Assembly: GCA_037176885.1 (NCBI GenBank)
Contig: JAWWNJ010000005.1
Span: 496,001 to 560,000, forward strand
Reading direction: 5' to 3'
Length of the DNA: 64,000 bases
DNA from: Favolaschia claudopus
Taxonomy: Eukaryota; Basidiomycota; Agaricomycetes; Agaricales; Mycenaceae
Each line of letters opens with the position of its first letter. Within the stretch, counting starts at the first letter, position 1. Positions 1-9,878 of this stretch are shown here, piece by piece. Position numbers and translations under genes: made by a program. The notes below the pieces were generated by a model. The model did no database searches and was not told the DNA's origin. It saw nothing but the letters and a program-made list of their open reading frames with translations.

Positions 1-388
1 TTATCCGCTCACGCCAAAAAAAGGACCGAGAGGTGCCCGGGTTGAGAATACGAAGAGGATGAGGGTGTCGCGGTGGGAGTGAGGGAGCTGCCGCGAAATG
101 AGAAGACTGAGGGTGATACTTCTGAACGGATTACATACCGAGTAGTATATGCCAAGATACCAGATGGTGGGTGAGGGGGGTGTCGCAGGGCGGAGAGATT
201 AGAAGATAGTAAAGGAGAGGGTGGGCGACGCGGATGTTTCGGGCTACGGAGTAGTTGCTAATCGTTGCGAAAGGAGCGAGAAGGAAATGATGATGAAGGG
301 GGTGTCGCGGCGGGGAGATTAGGTGCGGGCGAGCCCAGCAATCTGCGTGTCCGTGTTTTGGAAAAAAAGAAACCAATCATGAAATCAT
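1..388. other. Left edge, no supported gene
   Basis: This is the sequence downstream of the kinase gene. A short minus-strand frame (131-376) contains many His, Pro and Leu residues and matches nothing I know. The stretch has recurring purine-rich 'ggtgtcgcgg/ggggaga' motifs. I see nothing convincing in it. Confidence 0.4.
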
Positions 389-2297
389 TCAACACATCGT
401 CAAATCGAGGGCACGCCGATCCCCACGTCGGACCCTGAACCGAAACCGCCTCCGAATAAATTCTAGAATTTGCGACCCCGCAGAGACATGTCCACCGCCT
501 GAAGAGTGTCTGGTAGAGGGGTAGCTGCTCTTGAGATATGGATAGCTCTCAATCGCGGGAGTGGATGACGAAGCGCCAAAAGTGAACCATCGCAGCTTGG
601 CCCACAAAGAGGTGTGACCGGGCGCCTTGACTTTAGGACAATCTCTCGTTACTCCGTCGTTGGTGCCACGGGCATTCGAAGCGCTATGACCAGGAGAAAC
701 CGACTTCAGCGGCTTTGGGAAGCACGCCATGGGCGCGGTGCTAGTGACTCGTTAGTCTCGTGCATAATATTCAAAAGCAAAACGTTTACCTAGCCCAACG
801 ACTTATGGTTGAAGCTAATGCATGCGGAGACTGGCTGGCCTTGACCTTCCGCGATCTCCTGAATATCCCAGCCACCTTGAGAACGAAGGCTTTGAGCGGA
901 CCCGGTGTTGGAGAGAAGAATCCAGGCCGAGCGTAGACAAACTCTGAAAGTCTATCTTCTCCCTGACGGTACGGAACGCCAGTAGTGAGCGGAGTTTTGC
1001 GAGGCTGGATGGGAACAGACGGCGGTGGCGGAGTCCATGGTGCGCGCTCGGTGTGCCCAGCAACAGCAGCCCAGTTCCTGATAAGAAATTAATGAGATGA
1101 ATGAGTGACGAAAAAGGGAGGAACAACTCACACGTCACGAAAGTAAGGGTGCTGTTTCGCCTCAGCGATTGTCAATCGAGCACTTTGGTCCCTGTTCAGC
1201 AGACCGCGTACAAGATCTTGCGCTATAGGGTCGACACAATCGCTGGATCGGAAAATAACATCTGCCTCTGCAACGCCGCTATCATCGGATGGCAACCTCC
1301 CCGTCAGCATCCTAAACATAACCATCCCCAAGCCCCACATGTCTACGTCAAACGAGTACGCGCTACCCGCGAGTTGGGCCGGCGACATCCAGTTCGGAGT
1401 CCCGCAACGTTCGTTGGTGGTGCAGGTAAGATCTTCGACCGACGGAATCAGGAACGAGCCACCGGTAGCATTAGGGTCGACGTCGAACGAGAGTGCGGTT
1501 GGCTCAGCGCTCCCGTGCATGAGGCTAGGGCAGAACTGCTTCGCGAGACCAAAGTCGCCGAGAATGAGGTTGCCGTCCCCAGTGATGAAGATGTTCGCCG
1601 TTTTAATGTCACGGTGGACAATGTTGAGATCATGCAGCGTCTCGAGAGCGAGCACAAGCTGAGACATGTAAAACTTGACGCGATCGCTAGGGAGTTTGCG
1701 TTCGCCCAAGAGAAGGCTAGAGAGGTCTTTCCCTGCGTACCATGGCTTCACATGACTCGTCAGAAATGAGGCAGAGACAGAGAGAGAGAACAAAAGCTTA
1801 CCGTAAGCAGGTAGTAGTATTTTGAATCTGACCAGCTGGCCTCGAGAGTGAGCAGAGACTTGGGAGCGTTATCAAGCTCGGCGATGGTTTTGAGGATATG
1901 TTGCTCCTGCGAGACGTCCGCCTTGTCCTTGCGAACTTGTTTGAGGGCGTAGAGACGACGCGTTGAGATCTGTCGAACCAGATAGACGATGCATGTGCCA
2001 CCGTGACCAAGCGTAATCAATTGCTCGAAATCGTCCAAGGATGGAGTCAAAGGACCGCTTTCGTCGGACGTAGACTTATTCAGAGCAGGCTGGACGCGAG
2101 AGTCAGAGAGGAAAGAATGCAGTCTGAATCGAGAGAACCTACGTTGCTGGTAGACACACGAATGCCTTCGTTCTTCTCTGATACGAAGCATCCAGAGTCA
2201 GCGATCTGAGCGCGTCAATTGGCATCGCCGAGTGAGAATAGGTGAACGCAAAGAAACAAAATGTACGCACGACCGAGGTTATAGAAACAAACGACAT
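389..2297 (-). CDS. Ser/Thr protein kinase (AGC-like), six exons
   Basis: Exons run from the start as 2297-2271, 2205-2143, 2089-1802, 1745-1132, 1077-790 and 740-389. They sum to 1,632 nt, or 543 aa. The first ATG is 2297. The five introns are 49-65 bp GT-AG, and the last has a CTAAC branch site. The kinase domain is complete in outline: a Gly-rich loop at about residues 58-63 (LGHGGT), Lys80 in ALK, HRD at about 170-172 followed by IKTANIF, and DFG at 190-192. The activation segment ends CGTPNWMSPAQ, so the Glu of the usual APE motif is replaced (SPA at about 247-249). After the catalytic domain comes a YFRDVNW segment like the AGC-kinase tail, then a basic, Ser/Pro-rich C-terminus. A cytoplasmic signalling role is inferred from family only. 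Substrate and subfamily cannot be read. Beyond the catalytic core, the C-terminal exon rests on frame closure and splice signals. Confidence 0.85.
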
Positions 2298-2454
2298 ACT
2301 TTTCAATGGCAGTATATTGTGTTGGTATGATGGAGGTAGGGAGCAAGAGGCAAGACACAGGAGAATTCTGAATCCAGCGGTGGCTGACTGCTCAGTGAAT
2401 TTTCAATTTTCAAAAACATTTGTCTCAGCCGTAAAGCCCGTAGATCGATCTCCC

Positions 2455-2680
2455 CTCCTGCAATATAGCCATTTCAGTGAGCAGGTGAGACCTGAGTAAG
2501 GAGGACGCGTCGAGATCGCGACTTGACGCGGTTGGAGGTGGAGGTAACTCAAAAGGGAAGGTTGACGATCAGTTTCTAAACTCAGTCAAATACTGCTACG
2601 TCTCGCATCCGAAAATGGAAATTATCCTTGTGAGTGCCCAGATCCGTGATATGTTCTCGAATGGAAGAGTTAGACAAACG
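2455..2680. repeat. Diverged direct repeat, copy 1 (partner 6035-6240)
   Basis: This shares runs such as 'gtgagacctgagta', 'ggaggacgcgt', 'aactcagtcaaa' and 'aatggaaattat' with 6035-6240 in the same order and orientation. Both copies lie just upstream of a minus-strand gene start (kinase at 2297, small gene at 5936). It may be a duplicated promoter block or an old mobile element. No ORF of note is in it. Confidence 0.7.
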
Positions 2681-2981
2681 AAAAATAATCTATGAGCTTG
2701 AATGCTCCTCCTTCGCTCATATTGATAGGAATGTAATTTAGGCAGGGAAGAAACCGAGAGGAAGCTATACTGATGTCTATCCCAGACTCTGATACTTCAT
2801 CCTTGCTTAATAATGTCACGGCTAGAAAGGCAAGCAAAGATGGAACGAACATACACTCCGCCGCGATGAAACACATCCCACTCAAGACTTCATACGTGTC
2901 CAGGCGATGAGAGCAACGGTCAAATCCAAATCAATACAGATGTTTCTAGATACATGAGTAGGGTAACAACATTAGATCACT

Positions 2982-4688
2982 CTATACTTTTTTCCGTGGC
3001 CACGACCAAGTGTCTATACTGCTCGGCAACATCTCCTCCCTTGCAGCCTGTACCGTCCGCACCCTCCAATCATCCCCCCACGGCATCCCATTGGCGGCAA
3101 ACTGCATCTGCAGCGCGCGCCGCAGCATCTGCGTAATCGGATACTCGTCAATCTTGTCTCCGGAAAGCCCGTGCTCCTGCTGCAGTATCTCGCTGACACT
3201 CGGCACACGGCCCCTCGACGTGGCTTTCGGCACAGACCGCGAGCCTTGTACCTCAACTTCTTCGCAATTATGCACGAGCAATTGCCCCATGATCCACTGG
3301 TGTACCTCACGCGGATCCTCGTCGAGCTTGGCAGTGTCGAAGGGACCCATGAGCTCGAAGGCGAGATACGGTTGGGTGAATTGTCGCCGCGCCCAGTGCA
3401 CGTCGTAGTACACCCTCCGCGACATGAACCGCAGCACGACGGAATAGAGGCGTTCGTTGACTTCGAGGCCGAGGTGGAGAATCGTGCGCAGGACGACAAG
3501 CGCGGCGGCGTAGTCGTCGACGTGGAGGAAGGTGCGGAAGACGATGGTGAGGAGTCCCTGGTCCAAATCCATTTGCGCTTGGCGCTCAGAGATGGATTCG
3601 GAGGCGGGCGGGTGGTACCCTGTCCTGAACCACAGCGACATCATCTCTGCGAAAAGTTGGCGAGGGGGGGTGACATGCCCTGGTGGCTCCGACCGCCGGG
3701 ACTCGTTGGGTTTGTACTTTGTTTTGTATTGGTGGCCGAGGAGACGGAAGAGGTACTTGTAGGTGACGGCGTCGGGCCGCAGGGGGGTGGTTTGTGCGAG
3801 ATGGAGAAGGACGCGGTAGAATTCGAACGCCTTGCGGAGATCCCTGGACTGGTTCTGGCGCGCGAGGATGGCGTTGAAGACGAGGATGCTGACGGGGACG
3901 TCCTTTTCCCTCATCATGCCCATGATCCAATCGACGGCCGCCTGATCGTCTGCAGGGGCGGACTTGATCATCCTGGCGTACGGCTCTGCGGGGATGTCGA
4001 AGTTCTCGTCTTTAAAGCGGTACTCAGTGAGGATCTCCGCAGCTGCGACTACATTGCCGGCCTGTGTTTGGATATCGACGAGCTTCATGACGAACGAGCG
4101 TGAGGGGTGGTAGTCTGCACCCTTAATGGAGGTGAAGAGACGCGCGAGGTCGGCGATTGTATCTGCGGGGATGTTCACCGCGACTAGATGGTCCATGAGC
4201 TCGATGAAGTGGGTCTCTGTGAAGGAGCGGTAGGCGACAATGGTTTTCAGGGCGGCGAGCTGAGTGTCGCCCGGCGCTTTAGACGTGGCTAGCGACATGG
4301 CAAGAAAGAGGGCGTCCGTGGACGGCGAAGGAACCAGGCCTTCTTTGAGCATGTGTTGGTAGACAGCGACTGCTTGCGCAAAGAGACGGCGGTCGAAGAG
4401 GGAGTGGACGATGTTCTCGGCGATTTTAGCGCGTGAGGGGATTTGGAGGTCGATTCGTTGGAATCTGTCGCGAATCCACTGGGGCTGGTCTTCCTTGGGC
4501 TCGTCCTTGACGAGGTCTATGAAGCGCAGGAAAGCAGCGACCACGTCCTGGTTTTTCTGGTCCGCGCGGACTGGGTTGGTGGCTTGGGTGGTAGCATAGC
4601 GGACAGGACGAGTGAGTCTAATATATGGAGGGAATAGTCGTAGTGAGACGATGGGCATGCAAGACAAGAGGATTCGACGAGCATTCAA
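2982..4688 (-). CDS. PPR-like mitochondrial protein
   Basis: A single uninterrupted 568-aa frame starts at the first ATG. The N-terminus (MNARRILLSC...) is Arg-rich, lacks acidic residues for about 40 residues and looks like a mitochondrial presequence. The body is helical with repeated short A/L-rich segments, for example FAQAVAVYQHMLKEGLVPS and VFNAILARQNQSRDLRKAFE. These follow the helix-turn-helix layout of pentatricopeptide repeats ('Y..ML..G..P'). Proteins of this kind bind organellar RNA in processing, stability or translation. The RNA target cannot be read from sequence. There are no introns, unlike its neighbours. An antisense 310-aa frame inside it is a codon shadow. Confidence 0.75.
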   Translation of the reverse strand: MNARRILLSCMPIVSLRLFPPYIRLTRPVRYATTQATNPVRADQKNQDVVAAFLRFIDLVKDEPKEDQPQWIRDRFQRIDLQIPSRAKIAENIVHSLFDRRLFAQAVAVYQHMLKEGLVPSPSTDALFLAMSLATSKAPGDTQLAALKTIVAYRSFTETHFIELMDHLVAVNIPADTIADLARLFTSIKGADYHPSRSFVMKLVDIQTQAGNVVAAAEILTEYRFKDENFDIPAEPYARMIKSAPADDQAAVDWIMGMMREKDVPVSILVFNAILARQNQSRDLRKAFEFYRVLLHLAQTTPLRPDAVTYKYLFRLLGHQYKTKYKPNESRRSEPPGHVTPPRQLFAEMMSLWFRTGYHPPASESISERQAQMDLDQGLLTIVFRTFLHVDDYAAALVVLRTILHLGLEVNERLYSVVLRFMSRRVYYDVHWARRQFTQPYLAFELMGPFDTAKLDEDPREVHQWIMGQLLVHNCEEVEVQGSRSVPKATSRGRVPSVSEILQQEHGLSGDKIDEYPITQMLRRALQMQFAANGMPWGDDWRVRTVQAAREEMLPSSIDTWSWPRKKV

Positions 4689-4999
4689 TGTTCAGCCCAA
4701 GTCCATGATGGTAAGAGTGAAAAAGACGATGTTGTCAATGTGACTACGCAGTCACGACAACGCGACGATGCTCAACAATTCTTTCTGTGCCGACGGAGCC
4801 TTTACTCGTTCAACTGAAGCTAATTATCTGTTGCCAGTGAAATCCTCTCCCTGGTGCCTTGCGGCTCAAGCACAATTCGAATATCGTTGTCGAGCATGTC
4901 AACACTTATTTTGTGGTACTTCTTAAATTCATAATTCAGGTATCTTTGACGCATGTAAGCAGACTTCGAATCTCTAAGATTCGCCGCGTGTCTGAGATG

Positions 5000-5330
5000 A
5001 TCCCTGCGTGCGAGTTGATCTCAGCAAGTAAGATTGGACTTGAATGTGGTGCGCGGCCGGGGAGGAGCACATCGTCTTGGTCTTATGGGGTGGGAATGCC
5101 TTCTGTTTTTGCTTCGTATACGCAAGGATATTCGGAGACGGAGGGGGCGGTGAGGAAAGAAGGAAGGAAGGGTAGGGGAAGGAAGAGATTGAAATTGGAT
5201 TTGTTTCGTGTTGTGGATTTCGCGCAGGCGACGTGATTTGTAAAAGGACGGCGAGACATGGCATACGAGACTGTGAATGAAATGCCCATTTCGAATTCCC
5301 ATAAGTAACACACGAACATCTTCTACTCTG
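5000..5330 (-). repeat. Inverted repeat partner of 6310-6660
   Basis: Read on the minus strand, the 3' flank of the 5336-5936 gene shares 'gcgcgaaat.cacaacacgaaacaaatc', 'ccttgcgta.atacgaa' and 'ccacattcaa' in order with 6310-6660 on the plus strand. The two copies face each other around the gene. The frames over it are Phe/Ser/Pro-rich and probably non-coding (3' UTR and flank). Confidence 0.65.
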
Positions 5331-5335
5331 CGCGT

Positions 5336-5936
5336 TCAGAGCGTTTCGCGTTTCTCGCCTTGAGAGGCAGCGCCGCACACTGTCAAGATCACCGTAAACT
5401 ACCCGGAACTCCGGCAAAAAGAAATCACCAAAACTCACATCACTGCACGCGTACGTCGACGCGTATCCTTTGCCCGCGACCTTCGCAAACGGCGCCTCCC
5501 CCACGCGATTGGTGTCCAAGTCCCCGCAATAGAAGCAGACATGGCACAATTCCTCCTCATCCAGAAGCACCTCCACCTCGACCGCTTCGCGCTCGCCGCC
5601 CTCTTCCGCGGGCATGCTCATGTTCTGAGTGCGGCCCGTGCGGCGGAGGGGCGGTTTGGGTTCGATGGAGAGTAAAGCGGCGAGAAGGTCGGACCATGGG
5701 TGGGGTTTGCGGTCCCAGTCGCTGTCGAACCAGAAGCATGGGCGGCCCTCAGCGGATGTGCTGTTGGAGGAGGAATTGGAGGAGGTGGGGGTGGTGGAGT
5801 GGTTTAGGTGTGCGAGGTGGCGGGTTTCGAGGAAGCCGTTGCCTTTGGGGGTGACGAGCAGCCATTTGGGGCCGTCGCGCGCGAGGGCGGCGTCGAATGC
5901 GCCTTTGAGGATGCCTGGTGAGGAGAAGGCGTACAT
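5336..5936 (-). CDS. Small hypothetical protein, two exons
   Basis: Exon 1 is 5936-5439 and exon 2 is 5398-5336, with a 40-bp GT-AG intron. The sum is 561 nt, or 186 aa. The protein starts MYAFSSPGILKGAFDAAL and then has KWLLVTPKGNGF, a Ser/Asn linker, the aromatic segment CFWFDSDWDRKPHPW, and a Cys-containing segment CHVCFYCGD. It ends in a strand-like FTVILTVC segment. I recognise no family. An upstream in-frame ATG at 5963 would add nine residues (MRTTTTHNT). The ATG at 5936 is preferred because the following sequence reads as a folded N-terminus. The gene is flanked by repeats shared with 6.0-6.7 kb. Confidence 0.6.
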
Positions 5937-6034
5937 GGTGTTGTGTGTCGTGGTTGTGCGCAAGTTGCAGTTTCAGGCCAGCAGCAACGGAGGCAATGCA
6001 GGTGGTTTGTCCGACCGAACTAAAGATGATTACT

Positions 6035-6240
6035 AGGCTCCTCCAGCATAGCCATATCAGGAAGCAAGTGAGACCTGAGTAGGGAGGACGCGTTGAGACC
6101 GAGTTGAAGGTGGAAGTAGTTAACCAAAAAGAGAAGGATTCCGCCAAACTCAGTCAAACACCGCAACGTCTCGCATCCCAAAATGGAAATTATTCTTGTG
6201 AGTGCAGAAATCTGCAAGTCGGAGAGTCAGACAAAGGAAC
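6035..6240. repeat. Diverged direct repeat, copy 2 (partner 2455-2680)
   Basis: See the partner copy. This copy begins about 100 bp upstream of the start codon at 5936 and runs directly into the 6310-6660 repeat. The 6.0-6.7 kb stretch is therefore a mosaic of sequences present elsewhere in the first 6 kb. Confidence 0.7.
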
Positions 6241-6309
6241 ACTAGTACTGAGCATTTATAATTCTCCTTTGATGATAGAGATTTGGCTGGAAGGTATTCC
6301 GGGCAGGTA

Positions 6310-6660
6310 GAGCATCCGCACGCGAAGATGTTCGAGTCCTCAATTCGACACGGTCGCTGTTCGTGTCAGAATAAGCGTCAGGACAGTCCGCAATTTCTCG
6401 GCCCCCGCACTCATAGAACACCTCAATTGATGCGCGAAATACACAACACGAAACAAATCTATTTCCGATTCCGACTGCGCAAAGCTCGCTTTCCTCAACG
6501 CCTGCCTCCGCGTGTCCTTGCGTACATATACGAAATGAAACGAAAACGGAAGTCATACCCACCGCATGTACATTCACTGCATACTCAAGAATCGCATGAG
6601 ACACCCCACATTCAAATCTCACTGTTGAGAAGTGATCACACGTACGTCTCTTGAGGGTAT
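6310..6660 (+). repeat. Inverted repeat partner of 5000-5330
   Basis: This is the plus-strand copy of the 3' flank of the 5336-5936 gene. Frames in it are short and broken. It ends where the 3' end of the reductase pseudogene begins. Confidence 0.65.
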
Positions 6661-7510
6661 GTATGGACGCCTCAAAGATATGTGATTTTTTTTAAGAGCT
6701 TTTGAATGCGCACCACAAAATTGGTGTTGAGATGCTAGACTTGCGGAGATTGCCCTCGTGAAAGTTGTCTTGTGCCGAAGTAGGTCGCTGGCAAACGACT
6801 CAACCAACAATGTTCAGCGCTCAGCGCAAGCCCGCCGTGCTTTTCAACTCATTAAATGACTCCGGTGAGAAAAGGTCTGGCTCGATTGTCTAAAAGCAAA
6901 CCCACTATCGAATCGTCGAATCATGCCAGGCAGCCCATAGCGTCGCCGCAATGCTAAGCTTCACAATATCCTTCATCCATCTCGTCGACGAGATACGCGT
7001 CGGGCATGGCGTGTGATTTGCCGACGTCGTTGATTGTTCTCTGTTTTGCCTTTAGAATCCATCCACAAAAATTGTAACGCATACATACGCAAGATGCCCA
7101 CATCCAGCCCGTCTATGCGAGTATACGAACCTCCATCCTCGAACTGGGATACCGCGTCACTATTGTGGGACGAGTGAAAAAGTTGCGTGTGCAGAACGAA
7201 TATTCATGAGACTGGAGTAACGAATGTTCGCCGCAACCGCTGAGTATTACGAGCAACGAAGCCTCGCGAAGCGATCGCGAACTCTTTACGAATGCCATCT
7301 GGAGCACCGGTCACGACTGCCCAAGCGCCGAATCGGTTCAGCTGAGAGCGGTATACTTGCTGAGGGTTTGTGATATATTGACTCGACATAGATTAGTTCC
7401 CGGTAGAATGAATGTCTGCTGAAAGAGCCTGGTAGGCGAAAGGGCTTGCCGAGCGCGACGAGAGCCGAAAGCCACCATGGAGGTGCAATACGGACCACAG
7501 CGAATTGAGT
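6640..7510 (-). pseudogene. Very-long-chain 3-oxoacyl-CoA reductase (SDR) relic
   Basis: Pieces of one short-chain dehydrogenase occur in the correct order but in different frames. There is an N-terminal membrane-proximal segment with LFQQTFILPGTNL, the NAD(P)-binding start GAWAVVTGAPDGIRKEFA (7389-7290), LDVGIL (7108-7091) and VGKSHAMPD (7027-7001). DIVKLSIAATL follows near 6960, and a C-terminal HLNTNFVV-like piece lies near 6720. This order matches the endoplasmic-reticulum KAR enzymes (yeast IFA38, animal HSD17B12) that reduce 3-oxoacyl-CoA in fatty-acid elongation. At least four frame changes and several stops are present. The stretch that should carry the catalytic YxxxK is missing between about 6955 and 6740. 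The gene is dead. An active paralogue must exist elsewhere if the pathway works. Confidence 0.7.
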
Positions 7511-7544
7511 TAGATCTTTTCACCGCTCGCGTCGTAGAGTACTC

Positions 7545-7897
7545 CTAGACTTGGCTTGTGATTTGCAGTGTTATTGAAGACGTGTCGTGGGAGGCTGTGC
7601 GAAGCGTCTTGCGATTGCGTTCAGGGCTGCAAAGAAAACAATAGCAGGGTAGCGCTGTCGCTGTTGTAGGCGTCGTCGAAGTGTGTTCGTCGTTGTGGGC
7701 ATTATCTCGGGAGGGGTTGTGATTTTTTTGCAACCCCTCCTTTGGCGAGGAAAACTTTGAAGCACCACGGGCCCTCAGATGTTCTGGGCGTCGGTAAAGA
7801 AAACAATTCTAGAATAGCAGGGTTGTGTGTTGATCGTTGTGGGTGTCAACGAAGACGGTGTTATTGCTTGTTTACTACTCTTCCTCTTCTTCTCTAA
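7545..7897 (+). promoter_or_regulatory. DEF1 upstream region with imperfect direct repeat
   Basis: Two copies of a block share 'aaagaaaacaat', 'atagcagggt' and 'tcgttgtggg', at about 7632-7702 and 7797-7842. The second ends 55 bp before the DEF1 start. A pyrimidine-rich tract (7870-7895) precedes the ATG, as is common at fungal transcription starts. The minus-strand frames here are not convincing genes. Confidence 0.4.
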
Positions 7898-9847
7898 ATG
7901 TCGTACAAAACCGCGATCGGGGCGCCCGCGCCAGCAGCGACGGACAACACAAAGTATCGCCCCCAGGCTCGCCAGCTGCAAGAGCTCTTCCCCTCCTGGT
8001 CCAATGACGGTCAGTCCATTTCACAGCCTTCCTTTTAGACGCGCCTCATACGGTGCCTTAGACCTTCTCTCCCTCCTGCAAGAGGTCTCGGGCGACGTCG
8101 AGCTAGCCGCAACCAGAATCAGCGAAGGTGCGTCTCCTTGTCGTCTTTTTTCTTGACCGCCGTCCTCACCGCGCACAGGCCACGCAGAGCAGTGGGGCGC
8201 AGTGACGCGCAAAAAAGACAAGAAGCCGCACGGCCCAACGCACGCCTCAAAGGAATCCTTCTCGTCTTCTCGCGGCGACTTTCGCGGCATGCGCGGTGGC
8301 GCGCGTGGGGGGCGCGGCGGCGGGTCGGCACGCGGTGGTGGCGCACCTCGCGCGCGCGGCGGTATTCGGCCTGCCCCAGCCACTAATGGCCACACTACCG
8401 CCGCTCGTTCGCAGTCCCCGTCTGTAAACGCCTGGGCAGAAGGTCCGCCTGCGGTCGACAAGCCCGTCGAGTCGGCTAGCGCCTGGACCACCGAGTCGCC
8501 CGACCCCGCCGCCGCCGCATCATCCACCTCCAACTGGGGCGACTCCGCCACTGACACACCCACCGCTTCGGCCACCCCCTCGACCTGGGCTGGCACGACC
8601 CCCGCTACCTCGACCTGGGACGGCAATAATTCCGATGTCAACGGCTCCACCTCGTCTTTGCCGTCAAAAGCCGCAAGCAAAACTCCCGCCACCTCTGGAA
8701 AGTCGTGGGCTCAGATTGCACGGTTCGTTCCATTCATTGTTTTTTTCTTACTCTCTTCTATAATAAGCTAATTGGTGTGCAGCCCGCAAGAAAAACCCGC
8801 CCCCCCGCCGCACGTACCCGCACCCGTCTCTGCCGCGCCCCCACCTCCCCCTCCCGCGGCACCCGAGCCCGAGCCGCAGGAAACGGGCGGCGGCGGATGG
8901 GAAGAGCCCACCACCGCGCAGTCCCCGTCCTGGGATGAGGAGCCCCCCGTCATCAAACCAACCTCCACATCCGCCGCAGACGTCTGGGCGTCCGCTTCCG
9001 CCTCTGCTCAAGAGCCTCTGGAGGAGCCCCACCAACCAGAACCAGAGCCCGAAGAAGAACCGCCGATTCCTGAAACAGTCGCACCCGAACCGGAACCCGA
9101 ACCAGAGCCCGCTGCGCCCGTTGCTCCCCCTGTTGCGTCGCCGTCGCCCTCGATAAAACCTGCCGCAAGACCTGCGGTGGTGTCGCATAGGAATAGTGCG
9201 CGCTATAAGGCGCTCGACCAGCCTGTTACGATGCCGAGCTCGTTCGGGTCGGGTATGGAGAAGGTGGGGATGCAGTTTGGGAGTCTTAGTCTTGGGGGGG
9301 ATAGTTCGTTCGACAATTCGACGTGCGTCTTTTTCTCATTTTCTTTCTTTTATTGTATTTGTGTTGATGGGTACTAATTATGGTGTATAACATCTAGGTC
9401 TGAACCTGAGCCCGCTAACGAACCGCAGCAGCAGCCGCAACAACAATTATCTCCACCAAATCCAAAGGCTTCCCCGGCCGCGTTACAACAACCACAACAT
9501 CACGAGCCCCCGCCTGCGACTGTGCCGCCGAGTTCTGCGTCGTTGGGGTCGGCGTTGTTCCAGCAGGGGATCCCGCAACAACAGCAGCAGAGTGTTCCTC
9601 ACACCGTACAGCATGGGATCAACAGCTCGGTGTCGCAGCCTGTTGTATCGCAAGTGCCGAAAGTGATACCGCTGGCGGAGGCGTTGGCTTCGCAGCCTGC
9701 GCCGGCTGTGCCGGATGTGCAGCTGACGCCGCAGCAGCAGGCGTATATGCAGCAGCAGCTTGGGGCGGGGGCAGGGTATCCGCCGCATTTGGGGCAGCAT
9801 CAGCAGCAGCAGCAGCAACATCAGCAGCACCAACAACAGCATCTCCC

Positions 9848-9878
<31 letters not shown>

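Noticed and set aside
3171..4103. 310-aa frame antisense to the PPR-like gene
   Set aside because: The composition is typical of a codon shadow. The minus-strand frame has a targeting peptide and repeat structure.
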